The notes: generated by a model from the sequence alone, not told the origin. Shown: positions 1-7,551, counted from the stretch's first letter. The stretch is 15,089 bases of DNA from Methanobacteriota archaeon (GCA_005879045.1 VBLV01000145.1:1-15089), one strand, 5' to 3'. Numbers and translations: made by a program.

Positions 1-1
1 C

Positions 2-280
2 GCGGCCGACGTGGACGGCCTCTTCACCGCGGATCCGAAACGCCGCCGGACCGCGCGCCTCCTCGACGTCGTGGGGCCGAAGGACCTCTCCTCGATCGAG
101 TTCTCGTCTCCCTCCCGCACGGACGTCACGGGGAGCATCGAAGGCAAGGTCCGTCGCATGTTCGAAATCGCGGACCACGTGGGCGAATGTCTCATCGTCA
201 ACGGTAACGTAAAGAACCGCGTTCGGGATGCCCTTCGGGGCCGGCGGGTCGTCGGCACCCGGGTCGTCCGAGGTCCCTGA
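2..280 (+). CDS. ipk: Isopentenyl phosphate kinase, C-terminal part (5' end outside window)
   Basis: The reading frame is open from base 2 and ends with TGA at 278-280, so only the last 92 residues are present. It begins ADVDGLFTADPK, the substrate/ATP-lobe motif of amino acid kinase-fold isopentenyl phosphate kinases. Further on come a DVTGSIEGKV segment and a C-terminal block with NG, AL and GTRV that matches the family end (the DVTGGMxGKV...NG...GT pattern). The enzyme phosphorylates isopentenyl phosphate to isopentenyl diphosphate with ATP in the archaeal mevalonate pathway. The next gene, IPP isomerase, starts one base after the stop, as expected for an isoprenoid operon. A fosfomycin/glutamate kinase relative is the only alternative, and the context argues against it. 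Confidence 0.88.
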   Translation, partial: AADVDGLFTADPKRRRTARLLDVVGPKDLSSIEFSSPSRTDVTGSIEGKVRRMFEIADHVGECLIVNGNVKNRVRDALRGRRVVGTRVVRGP

Positions 281-281
281 A

Positions 282-1352
282 ATGGCCGAGCCCTCCAAGA
301 CGGAGCAGCGCAAAGCGGAACACGTCAACATCATCCTCCAAGAGAACGTCTCGGCAGAGTACAATTACTGGAACGATGTGCGGCTCGTTCACACCGCCCT
401 CCCGGAAATCGACCTCGACGACGTCGACGTGAGCGTGAAGTTCTTCGGCAAGCGCCTCGAAGCGCCTTTGATCATCTCCTCGATGACCGGTGGCTTCGGC
501 ATGGGGAAGGAGATCAACGGCAACCTCGCCAAAGCCGCCGCGGAGGTCGGCGTCGCGATGGGCGTCGGCTCGCAGCGCGCGGCGCTCGAGAAGCCCGAGC
601 TCGAGCCCACCTACGCCGTCGTCAAGGACTACGGCGTCCCGCTCGTCTTCGCGAACCTCGGGGCGCCGCAGCTCGTCCCGCAAGAAGGCAAGCGCGCGTA
701 CGGCGTCGCCGACGCGCGGAAGGCGATCACCATGATCGAGGCGGACGCGATCATCATCCACTTGAACTTCCTTCAGGAGGTCGTCCAGCCGGAGGGCGAT
801 CGCCGTGCGAAAGGCTGCCTCCCCGCGATTAAGGCGTTGGCCACCAAGTTTCCGTTGATGGCGAAGGAGACCGGTGCCGGCATCTCCCGGGAAACGGCGC
901 AGAAGTTGAAAGCCGCGGGCGCCCGGGCGATCGATGTCGGCGGCCTCGGCGGGACCTCGTTCTCGGCGGTCGAGCATTACCGCGCGCGGAAAGAGGCCGC
1001 GAGCCTGAAAGAGCGCCTCGGCGCCACGTTCTGGAATTGGGGGATCCCGACGCCGGCATCCATCCTTCTGGCGGACGTCGGCTTGCCACTCGTCGCCACG
1101 GGCGGCGTGCGGAGCGGTCTCGACGTCGCGAAAGGGATCGCCCTCGGGGCCACAATGGCGGGGATGGCGAAGCCGATGCTCGAGGCCGCACGGGTGTCCG
1201 CGGACGCCGCGGTCCAAGAGCTGCGCGCGGTCGTCGAGGAGTTGAAGGCGGCGATGTTCCTCACCGGTTCCACCTCGATCAAGGCGTTGCAGGAACGTCC
1301 CGTCATCGTGAGTCCTCCGACCGCGAGCTGGCTCGAGGCCGGAGAGGCGTGA
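282..1352 (+). CDS. fni: Type 2 isopentenyl-diphosphate delta-isomerase (FMN-dependent)
   Basis: This 356-residue protein is the usual length for IDI-2, the FMN/NADPH enzyme that interconverts IPP and DMAPP in the cytoplasm. I see the MTGG flavin-site motif (about residues 68-71), HLNFLQE...QPEGD (160-173) holding the catalytic Gln and Mg-binding Glu region, KETGAGIS (195-202), and the phosphate-binding GGLGGTSF (220-227) and ATGGVRSGLDVAKGIALGA (272-290) of the TIM barrel. The ATG at 282 is chosen over an upstream in-frame start at 228 because homology begins just after it and GAGGT-like pairing (CGAGGTC) lies about 8 nt before it. The 228 start would also overlap the kinase gene by 53 bases. 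It sits one base after the kinase stop and three bases before the prenyltransferase. Confidence 0.95.
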   Translation: MAEPSKTEQRKAEHVNIILQENVSAEYNYWNDVRLVHTALPEIDLDDVDVSVKFFGKRLEAPLIISSMTGGFGMGKEINGNLAKAAAEVGVAMGVGSQRAALEKPELEPTYAVVKDYGVPLVFANLGAPQLVPQEGKRAYGVADARKAITMIEADAIIIHLNFLQEVVQPEGDRRAKGCLPAIKALATKFPLMAKETGAGISRETAQKLKAAGARAIDVGGLGGTSFSAVEHYRARKEAASLKERLGATFWNWGIPTPASILLADVGLPLVATGGVRSGLDVAKGIALGATMAGMAKPMLEAARVSADAAVQELRAVVEELKAAMFLTGSTSIKALQERPVIVSPPTASWLEAGEA

Positions 1353-1355
1353 GCG

Positions 1356-2477
1356 ATGTCGGCCCTAGCGTCCTCGTCACCGGAGGACCGACTCGAATCC
1401 CTGCTGAAACCGTACCGCGACCGATCGAACGCGCACATCGAAGCGATCTGGGAGGAGTTCGCGGCGGAACATCCGGCCGGTGCGTTTCCGTCCAGCCGGA
1501 CGATGCGGGACAACTCGAGACTCTTCACCGCCGGGAAGCGATACCGGTACGCCCTCGCCCTCGCCGGATATCAACTGCTGACCGGAGAGCCACCGTCTCC
1601 CGGCCTCGAACGGGCGGCGACGTGGCTCGAATGGTACCATCTGTACACGCTGTTCCTCGACGACATCATGGACGAGGACGTCCGGCGGCGGACGCTGGCG
1701 AGCGCATGGGCCACGGACGCGAAGTTGTTTCGCGGCCCCGGGGCCGACCGACCCGCGGTCGTCTTTCGGACCCAGCGCCATCGTTACGGCGTGTCGCAGG
1801 CCATCCTCGACGCCCTGCGGATCCGGTCGCTTGCGGAGCGGGCGATTGAAGGGGCCACGGATCTCGACGCATCCGTCCGGCTCGAGCTCCTCTGCGAACT
1901 GACTCAGGTAGATCTCGTCCTCAGCGATGGCCAAGGCCTCGACATCGATTTCGAGCGCGCGGACCGAATCCCCGAGGCCGACTACGTCCGGATGAGCGGG
2001 GCCAAAACGGCGCGCCTCTACCTCGGTGCGGCGGCGACCGCCGCGATTGCGGCGCGCGCCTCGTCCGAGGAACGTGCGGCGCTCGAAACGTTCGCGCGGA
2101 ATTTCGCGATTGCGTTCCAAGATCGCGACGACCTCCTCGGTGCCGGCGTCGTCGAGTCCCGGATCGGCGGCTCCGCGGAAGGGGACATCCGCCAAGGGAA
2201 ACGAACCCGGCTGTTCGTGCTCGCGCTGAAGCGACTCGCGCCCAAAGACCGAACGGCCTTCCTCCGCGCGTACGGACGCGGTCCCCGCACGACCAAGGAC
2301 GACATCCGAAGCGTGCGGAATCTGTTCCGGGAGAACGTCCTTCCAACGATGGAGGGGCGCATCGCCGATCATCTCGCAGAAGCGCGGCGAGCCCTCGATC
2401 GGCTACCGCGGAAGGACCCGGAGGCCCGCAAGCTGCTAGAAGAACTCCTCGACGCGCAACGGACGCGCGTGCGCTAG
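1356..2477 (+). CDS. idsA: Geranylgeranyl/farnesyl-type polyprenyl diphosphate synthase
   Basis: A 373-residue trans-prenyltransferase that condenses IPP with allylic diphosphates. It probably makes the C20 precursor of archaeal ether lipids, though chain length is inferred. Visible motifs are AGKRYR (59-64; IPP-binding GKR), the first Asp-rich motif DDIMD (102-106), GQGLDIDFE (192-200), the lysine segment GAKTARLYLG (215-224), the second Asp-rich motif in FQDRDDLLG (254-262), and DIRQGKRT (277-284). The last Asp of the second motif is Gly, a variant known in this family. The region after the first motif (about 110-160) is divergent and lacks the usual GD before the following helix. The start at 1356 has GGAG in the end of the preceding gene about 9 nt upstream. 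The stop overlaps the radB stop. Confidence 0.9.
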   Translation: MSALASSSPEDRLESLLKPYRDRSNAHIEAIWEEFAAEHPAGAFPSSRTMRDNSRLFTAGKRYRYALALAGYQLLTGEPPSPGLERAATWLEWYHLYTLFLDDIMDEDVRRRTLASAWATDAKLFRGPGADRPAVVFRTQRHRYGVSQAILDALRIRSLAERAIEGATDLDASVRLELLCELTQVDLVLSDGQGLDIDFERADRIPEADYVRMSGAKTARLYLGAAATAAIAARASSEERAALETFARNFAIAFQDRDDLLGAGVVESRIGGSAEGDIRQGKRTRLFVLALKRLAPKDRTAFLRAYGRGPRTTKDDIRSVRNLFRENVLPTMEGRIADHLAEARRALDRLPRKDPEARKLLEELLDAQRTRVR

Positions 2478-3142
2478 TCCTCGAGCCCGTGGGCCGTGAT
2501 CCGGAAGTTGGCCCGCGCGCCTTCCTCCCGGTGGCGGTGCTTGACGAGCACCGCGGCACGAGTACTCACCCCGGTCCGCTCGAAGCGCACGATCGTCTTC
2601 GCGTTGTGACTGAGCATGTGGCCGCCGAGCGGCATGTACGCACCCGTCTCGATGTCCGTGTACACCTGGGACGTGACGACGACGGGGATGCCGCGGACTC
2701 GAGACGCGCGCAACAGCTTCGCAATCTGCCGCGTGAGGCCGTACCGTTCGTCCCGGCGGGTCTCGTCCCGCATCGTGAGCCGGTAGTGCATCGTGATGCT
2801 GTCGATCACGATCAGTCCCACCTTGGGATTGCCGTCCGCCAGCTTGACGGCCTCCTCGATCCGCTTCTCTTGTTCCTCGAAACTGTACGGTTCCGAGAAC
2901 AGGATGTTCTTCGCCACGACGTCGAAGTCGTCTCCACAAATCTGCTGGAGGCGGTCGAGGGACACACCCTCCGTGTCGATGTAGATCACCTTGCGACCCG
3001 CGCGGACGACGTTCCGGGCGAGCTGCAAGCAGAAGTTCGTCTTGCCGCTCCCCGCCTCCCCGTGCAGGAGCGTGATGCAACCTTCCTCGACTCCCCCGCC
3101 CAGGAGGTCGTCCAGGGCCCGACAGCCCAGGGCTACCTTCAT
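2474..3142 (-). CDS. radB: RadB, RecA/RadA-family recombination paralogue
   Basis: This 222-residue RecA-fold ATPase has the short architecture of archaeal RadB, lacking the RadA N-terminal helix-hairpin-helix domain. The Walker A motif is GEAGSGKT (28-35), Walker B is LIVID (110-114), and the start LDDLLGGGVEEGCITLLHG is the classical RadB/RadA entry. RadB is thought to assist RadA filament formation in homologous recombination. The ATG at 3142 is chosen because the family signature begins within ten residues of it; the frame stays open to 3331 but the extra 63 residues are arginine-rich and unlike the family. It lies 25 nt downstream of nmd3 and is probably co-transcribed. Its TAG stop shares CTAG with the convergent prenyltransferase stop. 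Confidence 0.93.
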   Translation of the reverse strand: MKVALGCRALDDLLGGGVEEGCITLLHGEAGSGKTNFCLQLARNVVRAGRKVIYIDTEGVSLDRLQQICGDDFDVVAKNILFSEPYSFEEQEKRIEEAVKLADGNPKVGLIVIDSITMHYRLTMRDETRRDERYGLTRQIAKLLRASRVRGIPVVVTSQVYTDIETGAYMPLGGHMLSHNAKTIVRFERTGVSTRAAVLVKHRHREEGARANFRITAHGLED

Positions 3143-3167
3143 TGCTTGGACAAAGTCGCCGCGCCCT

Positions 3168-4193
3168 TTAAGGCTTCGAAGTCTCCGCCGGAAGGAGCGA
3201 CAAGTAGGCCCCGTCGTGGGTCCACACGACGACCGCGTGTGCGGTCCGTCCCTTCGGCGGGGGGCGCACGGGCCGCGCCTCCTCGGACTCCGGATGGACC
3301 GCGACGATCTGGCCGGACTCCAGGTGTTCAATCTTCGCCACGAAGCGCTCCGCGTCGACGCGCTTCGCGCTCCGCACGTCTTTCGGCTTGAAGCGCCGCG
3401 ACTCGCCGCTCGCCAGGTCCCTCAGGATGACGAACGGCCGGACCGACGTCACCTCGGCGAGGGAGTCCTTGTATCGCACCACGTCGCCGATATGGAACGG
3501 GCCCAGGCGGACGAGGGACGTCACGCGATACACCTCGCGGCCCTGCTTCTGGCCGAACAGCTTCGGCGACGAGGACACGCTCCCGCCGAACGACTCCGAG
3601 AGCTCGCGGGCGAGCGCCTTGCCGAGAGCGTTCGTGCTCAGGTAGAAATCGAGGCCGCCGTGGACCTCCTCGATCCGCGAGACGAAGGCCCCCGGATCTC
3701 CGGCCCGGTCCACGCGGGCGATCACGAACGTTCGCACGCCGCGCATTTCCCCCGGCGTGAGTTCGCGGCCGTCGCCACGCACCTGCAAGGTGCCTTCGAA
3801 GTACCGGCCCCGCTGCTTCTGGCACGAATCGCAGAGAGAGGGCTTGATCCGCACGCGGACTCGGAAGTCTTGGACGGACTGCAGGTCCTCGAACCGTCCG
3901 AGCGCCTTGACCGTCAGCGAGAGGTTGTTCGCGTCCTCCTCGCGGGCGACGTGCGTGAACGTGATGCGTTCCCACGGGGCCATCTTCGGGATCGTCTCGC
4001 GAAGGAGTCCCGTGAGCGCGAGTTCGCGGTCGACCTTGGACCAGCCCGATTTCAGGCGGAAGGAGCCGCAGGACGTGCAGCGTTCGATGTCGAGGACCTC
4101 CGGAGGCGCGACGACCGGATGCTTCTTCAGGAAATCCCGGGCGCAGAGGCCTTGATACGTCGGCCCTTCGGCCCCGCACTCGACGCAAAACAT
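3168..4193 (-). CDS. Archaeal NMD3-family protein (large ribosomal subunit factor)
   Basis: 341 residues. The N-terminal zinc module has CVEC (C3, C6), a further Cys in GLC (C17), CTSC (C39, C42) and CDSC (C121, C124), the Cys-pair layout of NMD3. In eukaryotes NMD3 is the 60S export adaptor; archaeal homologues lack the export tail and are presumed to act in large-subunit maturation. The C-terminal half is rich in beta strands (an OB/SH3-like arrangement, inferred). The start at 4193 places the first Cys at residue 3 as in the family, and a TATA-like CTTAAG lies about 31 nt upstream, so the mRNA may be nearly leaderless. The 75-residue upstream extension of the frame is rejected. It leads the operon with radB. 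Confidence 0.88.
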   Translation of the reverse strand: MFCVECGAEGPTYQGLCARDFLKKHPVVAPPEVLDIERCTSCGSFRLKSGWSKVDRELALTGLLRETIPKMAPWERITFTHVAREEDANNLSLTVKALGRFEDLQSVQDFRVRVRIKPSLCDSCQKQRGRYFEGTLQVRGDGRELTPGEMRGVRTFVIARVDRAGDPGAFVSRIEEVHGGLDFYLSTNALGKALARELSESFGGSVSSSPKLFGQKQGREVYRVTSLVRLGPFHIGDVVRYKDSLAEVTSVRPFVILRDLASGESRRFKPKDVRSAKRVDAERFVAKIEHLESGQIVAVHPESEEARPVRPPPKGRTAHAVVVWTHDGAYLSLLPAETSKP

Positions 4194-4221
4194 CTTCGCC
4201 GTTTCGTACGGCACGGCGCTA

Positions 4222-4227
4222 CTTAAG
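4222..4227 (-). promoter_or_regulatory. TATA-like box for nmd3-radB
   Basis: On the minus strand TTCTTAAGTAG is an AT-rich island in GC-rich flanks, centred about 31 nt upstream of the nmd3 ATG. That distance suits an archaeal promoter with a very short or absent leader. It lies in the 108-base space shared with the divergent membrane-protein gene. Confidence 0.45.
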
Positions 4228-4270
4228 AACTGGCGTGGCCGACTCGAGCCCGATACCGGAGGAGAAGGCC

Positions 4271-4278
4271 ATAAGTAT
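4271..4278 (+). promoter_or_regulatory. TATA box for the membrane-protein gene
   Basis: ATAAGTAT is centred 27-28 nt before the ATG at 4302, the distance expected when transcription starts at or next to the start codon. No Shine-Dalgarno sequence is visible between the box and the ATG, which supports leaderless translation. Confidence 0.6.
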
Positions 4279-4301
4279 CCGTCGGCGCGTCGCTCCCGTC
4301 G

Positions 4302-4895
4302 ATGACGAAGGCGAAGCCCCGTTCGTGGTGGCGCATGCGGCAAATCCGCCACCGCGACGCCGTCGCGCTCGCCGTATTGTCCGCCGCGTTCCTTCTCGCA
4401 GGGGAACTCGTGAATCAAGACATCCCGAGCGTCTACGAGAAGTACATCGTGCAGTCGGGTGCCTTGAACAATCTGGGTTTTCTCTTCCTTATCGTGGCCC
4501 TAATCATCCTGGGCTTCACGACCTATTTCGGCGGCGTCTTCGTCCTCCTCGGTGGCCTTCACTTCTCGTGGGGCCGCGTAGGCCGAGGTCGTTTCTTGGT
4601 CGGCCTGGGAATCGGGGTCAGCCTGATCGGCCTCGTCAGCCGACTCGCCCAAGCCCTTTTGGTTACCGGCACCCCTCTGACCGCCATCATCCCATACACG
4701 ACCTCGCTGACCGGGCTGGGAATCCTCTTCGGCATTGTGAGCCACACGCTGATGGGCCAATACGCCCTCTTGCTGAAGAAACACGCCAAGCGGGTTTGGA
4801 GGCGCTGGCGAAAGGCGCAGCCAGAGGCCGACGAGCCCTCGCGAACGCCCGCCGCTAGATCATCAAGACGAACTGCGCGTGGGGCACGCCGTTGA
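4302..4895 (+). CDS. Small multi-pass membrane protein, unknown function
   Basis: 197 residues and no family I recognise. A basic N-terminus (MTKAKPRSWWRMRQIRHR) is followed by about four hydrophobic segments: roughly residues 19-37, 58-85, 98-121 and 128-157. The tail (about 159-197) is strongly basic and hydrophilic (KKHAKRVWRRWRK, then many Arg). By the positive-inside rule both ends should be cytoplasmic, consistent with four helices. The ATG at 4302 is supported by a TATA box 28 nt upstream and a leaderless arrangement. The last 41 bases overlap the convergent DUF424 gene, so the extreme C-terminal Arg-rich residues are constrained by both genes. No partner gene suggests a role. Confidence 0.75.
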   Translation: MTKAKPRSWWRMRQIRHRDAVALAVLSAAFLLAGELVNQDIPSVYEKYIVQSGALNNLGFLFLIVALIILGFTTYFGGVFVLLGGLHFSWGRVGRGRFLVGLGIGVSLIGLVSRLAQALLVTGTPLTAIIPYTTSLTGLGILFGIVSHTLMGQYALLLKKHAKRVWRRWRKAQPEADEPSRTPAARSSRRTARGARR

Positions 4896-5151
4896 TCCAG
4901 AGGATCCCGTCGTCCCCGACGAAACCCGCCTCCTTCGCCGCGTCGATCGTCTCCTTTCCGACGAAGTTCCCGATCGTCGCGAATCGGAGTTCGGAGACGA
5001 ATCGTTCCTCTGTGACGACGTCGCCTTCGTAGAACTTGCCGACCTCGATCTTGAACTTGCCTTCGCGGAAGGTCTTGCCAATCAGGTCCGCATCTGCGGC
5101 GGCGACGAGGGTCTCTTTCCCCTGGTGATATACCTTCATCCGGATGGGCAT
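4855..5151 (-). CDS. DUF424 family protein
   Basis: 98 residues matching the small archaeal DUF424 family as I remember it: an N-terminal MKVY strand, GKTF.EG.FKIEV..FY.GD, a central E...L..AT.GN.VG.E.I..A...G and a closing GVPHAQFV. Its function is unknown; conservation in archaea and frequent proximity to information-processing genes suggest a housekeeping role (inference). It starts 14 nt after the mcm stop, so it probably shares the mcm transcript. ATG at 5151 is used; an in-frame ATG at 5139 (MKVYHQ) would fit the family equally well, and neither has a strong ribosome binding site. Its end overlaps the convergent membrane-protein gene by 41 bases. Confidence 0.85.
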   Translation of the reverse strand: MPIRMKVYHQGKETLVAAADADLIGKTFREGKFKIEVGKFYEGDVVTEERFVSELRFATIGNFVGKETIDAAKEAGFVGDDGILWINGVPHAQFVLMI

Positions 5152-5165
5152 CGGTCGAATCTCGG

Positions 5166-7316
5166 CTACAACCGCTCGACGAGCTTATACTTGTTTTTCG
5201 CGGGGCTGTAGATCTCGCCTTCTTGGGCCCAACGCTTCAACCATGCGTCAACTTTCGCTGGAGGGATGCCGCGCTCCTGCGCGATCCGCACGATGTCCTC
5301 GTAGTCCGCGACGCCTTCGGGGCCCGCGAGGTCGTTGATGATGTCGCGGATCGAGATGATCTGCTCGCGTTGCGACTGGCTGATCCCGGTCTGGATGATG
5401 TCGATGTCGAAGCGACCTTCCTCGCCGGCGACTTTGCCCATCCAGTACTCGACGATCCGCACCGCGCGCTCCGCGTCTTCCGCGCCGACCGCCTCGCTCA
5501 ACCGGAGCCGAGCGCCGGCCTCGGAGAGTCGGATGATCGCCTCCAGCTGGCGCGGGGTGATGGGGACGCTCGAACCCGCGGCCTCCCCGGTCTTCCGGAT
5601 CTCCAGGTACTTCTTTTCGATGATCTGCATCGCCTCGTCCGTCATCACCGGGTAGATGCGCTTCGCATAGGCGACGTACTTCCGGAAGAAGTCCGGGTCG
5701 AAATGGGGCGTGAAGGGTTCCTCGAGGACCGTCGACTCTTCCACGGCGAAGCCCGCCTCGCGTCGCCGCCGGATCTCTCCGACCTTGTGTCCTTTGAGGA
5801 TGTGTTCCGCAAGCTCGCGATCGCGGTCCGTCTGCGGGCGGTCGATGATCGAGAAGATGATGTCGAACCGGCTCAGCAGCGCGGGCGGCAAGTCGATTTG
5901 CTCGGAGATGTACTTGTGCTCGTCGAACCGGCCGAACTTCGGGTTCGCGGCGGCGAGGATCGCGCACCGGGATTGGAGGACGGCCGTGATGCCAGCCTTC
6001 GCGACGCTAATCCGCTGCTGCTCCATCGCTTCGTGGATCGCCGAGCGGTCTTGTGGATTCATTTTCTCGATTTCGTCGATGGCGGCAAGCCCGAGATCCG
6101 CGAGGACCAAGGCTCCCGCTTCGAGGGTCCATCGTCCCTCGCCGAATTCGTCCCGGACCGCGGCCGCGGTCAGCCCCGCCGCCGAGGCAGCCTTCCCCGT
6201 GGCGTAGATTCCGCGGGGAGAGAGCCGGATCATGTAGGACAAGAGCTCGCTCTTGCCCGTCCCCGGATCTCCGACCAGGATGAGATGGATGTCCCCGCGA
6301 ATCCGCCGCCCGTCGGGCATGAGCTTCGCGACCCCACCGAACAGCTGCAGGGCGAGGGCTTCCTTCTCCACGTGCATCCCGTAGATCGAGGGCGCGATCG
6401 ATGCCGTGATCAAGCGGAAGATATCGGGGCTCGATCCGATCTCCCGGATCCGATGGGCGTCCTCCTCGGTCACCTCGATCTCCTCGAACTCGACGCGTTC
6501 CATCTCGACCGAGTTGACATCCACGAAGATGTCGAAGAGGGTCGAGCGCTGCCCCGGCCGTCCGCGCTGGACGCTCCGGAGCACACCGTTCAAGATCACG
6601 CGCTGCCCGGGTGTGATGCGGCCGGTCAAGTCGTCTTCCACGTAGGCGGTCAGCCGCTGCGGCTCCTCGCCGCCCCGCAGGCCTTCCGGCGATTCCTGGA
6701 CCTCGATCTTCTGCGTGTCCAAGTACAGAGACGTCTCCGTCAAGAGTTTGAACTTCGTCGCGCTCGCAGAGCGCTTGCAACCCCCCTGTTCCTCATAACA
6801 CTCAAGGGGCTCTCGGAACGTTTGGCCGTCCTGCTCTTCCTTGATGATGGTCCCGCAGCGCAGGCATTGGAACAGAGCCCCCACGACCTTGGGACGCACC
6901 TCCGTGCTCTTGCGAACCAGGCCTTCGACCGAGATGTATTGGCCGAGATGCTTGGCCCGCAGATCCCGAATCTGCACTCGGCGGTCCCGGGGGAGGCCGT
7001 TGATCCGGAGGTGGATCTGAGGCGCCTCCTCTCCGGGCGGCACGAGGCGACGGATCGCTTCCTCGCCCGCCATCAGGACGTTCAGCGGGTGCCGCAGGAG
7101 ATAGATCGCCATGTCCGTGTCGAAGCGATTCAGGTCGAGGAACGAGGCTTCGAGGCTCCGGGACTCGGGATAGCGGTCGGCCACCGCGATGATTTTCGAG
7201 AGGTACCCCATCTCCTCGAAGAACTCCTCCCACTTCGCGATGAGCTCATCCTGCGGAAACTCGACGAGCACTTCCTTCCCCCGGCTCGGAAGCGGCGCAG
7301 CATCGGGAATGGTCAT
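5166..7316 (-). CDS. mcm: Replicative DNA helicase MCM
   Basis: 716 residues, slightly long for archaeal MCM, the 3'-5' replicative helicase that forms hexamers at origins with GINS and Cdc45/GAN. The N-terminal domain contains a zinc site CLRC...C...C (C151, C154, C173, C180). The AAA+ domain carries Walker A GDPGTGKS (349-356), Walker B with AAIDEIEKM (411-419), sensor 1 in AAANPKFGRFD (455-465) and the arginine-finger motif LLSRFD (480-485). A C-terminal winged helix covers about 650-716. No intein interrupts the P-loop. ATG at 7316 is preceded by GGAGG with a 12-nt spacing and, further up, a TATA-like box. The DUF424 gene follows after 14 nt. Confidence 0.97.
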   Translation of the reverse strand: MTIPDAAPLPSRGKEVLVEFPQDELIAKWEEFFEEMGYLSKIIAVADRYPESRSLEASFLDLNRFDTDMAIYLLRHPLNVLMAGEEAIRRLVPPGEEAPQIHLRINGLPRDRRVQIRDLRAKHLGQYISVEGLVRKSTEVRPKVVGALFQCLRCGTIIKEEQDGQTFREPLECYEEQGGCKRSASATKFKLLTETSLYLDTQKIEVQESPEGLRGGEEPQRLTAYVEDDLTGRITPGQRVILNGVLRSVQRGRPGQRSTLFDIFVDVNSVEMERVEFEEIEVTEEDAHRIREIGSSPDIFRLITASIAPSIYGMHVEKEALALQLFGGVAKLMPDGRRIRGDIHLILVGDPGTGKSELLSYMIRLSPRGIYATGKAASAAGLTAAAVRDEFGEGRWTLEAGALVLADLGLAAIDEIEKMNPQDRSAIHEAMEQQRISVAKAGITAVLQSRCAILAAANPKFGRFDEHKYISEQIDLPPALLSRFDIIFSIIDRPQTDRDRELAEHILKGHKVGEIRRRREAGFAVEESTVLEEPFTPHFDPDFFRKYVAYAKRIYPVMTDEAMQIIEKKYLEIRKTGEAAGSSVPITPRQLEAIIRLSEAGARLRLSEAVGAEDAERAVRIVEYWMGKVAGEEGRFDIDIIQTGISQSQREQIISIRDIINDLAGPEGVADYEDIVRIAQERGIPPAKVDAWLKRWAQEGEIYSPAKNKYKLVERL

Positions 7317-7328
7317 ATCTCTTTGAGT

Positions 7329-7333
7329 CCTCC
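7329..7333 (-). promoter_or_regulatory. Shine-Dalgarno of mcm
   Basis: GGAGG on the minus strand lies 12 nt before the mcm ATG at 7316. The spacing is a little long, but it is the best match in the leader and supports this start over downstream ATGs. Confidence 0.5.
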
Positions 7334-7360
7334 TTCCACTGCTCCGTTTCCTGAGCGTGA

Positions 7361-7367
7361 GTATAGG
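7361..7367 (-). promoter_or_regulatory. TATA-like box upstream of mcm
   Basis: CCTATAC on the minus strand is an AT-rich hexamer about 48 nt before the mcm ATG. It would place transcription start around 7337, just upstream of the GGAGG, giving a leader of about 20 nt. It lies between the microprotein stop and mcm, so mcm may have its own promoter even if read-through from the microprotein occurs. Confidence 0.4.
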
Positions 7368-7407
7368 TCAGACCATTTCCACTGGAACCAGCGCGTGCCG
7401 TCGGGAG

Positions 7408-7551
7408 TCATCCGCATTGCGAATACCCGCACTCGGTACATCGAGTGCAACCGTTGACGTGTTGGAGGATCGCGCGGCATTCCGGGCATCCGTACGGAGG
7501 TCCGCGCGGTGAGGCGACTGAATCCTTTGGATCGGCCCGGACGGCTTCCAT
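7408..7551 (-). CDS. 47-residue six-cysteine zinc-ribbon-like microprotein
   Basis: An ATG-started frame of 48 codons, upstream of mcm on the same strand. The protein ends in a compact Cys module: CPEC (C22, C25), nine residues, then GC..C..CGYSQCG with C35, C38, C41 and C46. Six Cys in 25 residues with C-x2-C-x9-C-x2-C-x2-C-x4-C spacing is not a chance pattern. It resembles the C-terminal tail of adenosylcobalamin-dependent ribonucleotide reductases and some archaeal zinc-ribbon microproteins (from memory, not searched). AGGTGA, an excellent archaeal Shine-Dalgarno, sits 6 nt before the ATG, and an in-frame TGA lies three codons upstream, so the start is well defined. Residues 1-19 are low-complexity and Pro-rich. 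The partner is unknown; a metal-binding or thiol-redox adaptor role is inference. Confidence 0.75.
   Translation of the reverse strand: MEAVRADPKDSVASPRGPPYGCPECRAILQHVNGCTRCTECGYSQCG

Noticed and set aside
228..281. Upstream start for the type 2 isomerase
   Set aside because: It would overlap the kinase gene by 53 bases and add 18 low-complexity residues. ATG 282 has a ribosome binding site and matches the family start.
2489..4226. Two long plus-strand frames opposite radB and nmd3
   Set aside because: RadB P-loop and NMD3 Cys pairs are clear on the minus strand; the antisense products show no motifs.
5223..7457. A 744-codon open frame on the plus strand opposite mcm
   Set aside because: It mirrors the GC-rich codon pattern of mcm, whose motifs are complete on the minus strand. 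The translated product is Arg/Asp/Leu-rich without family features.
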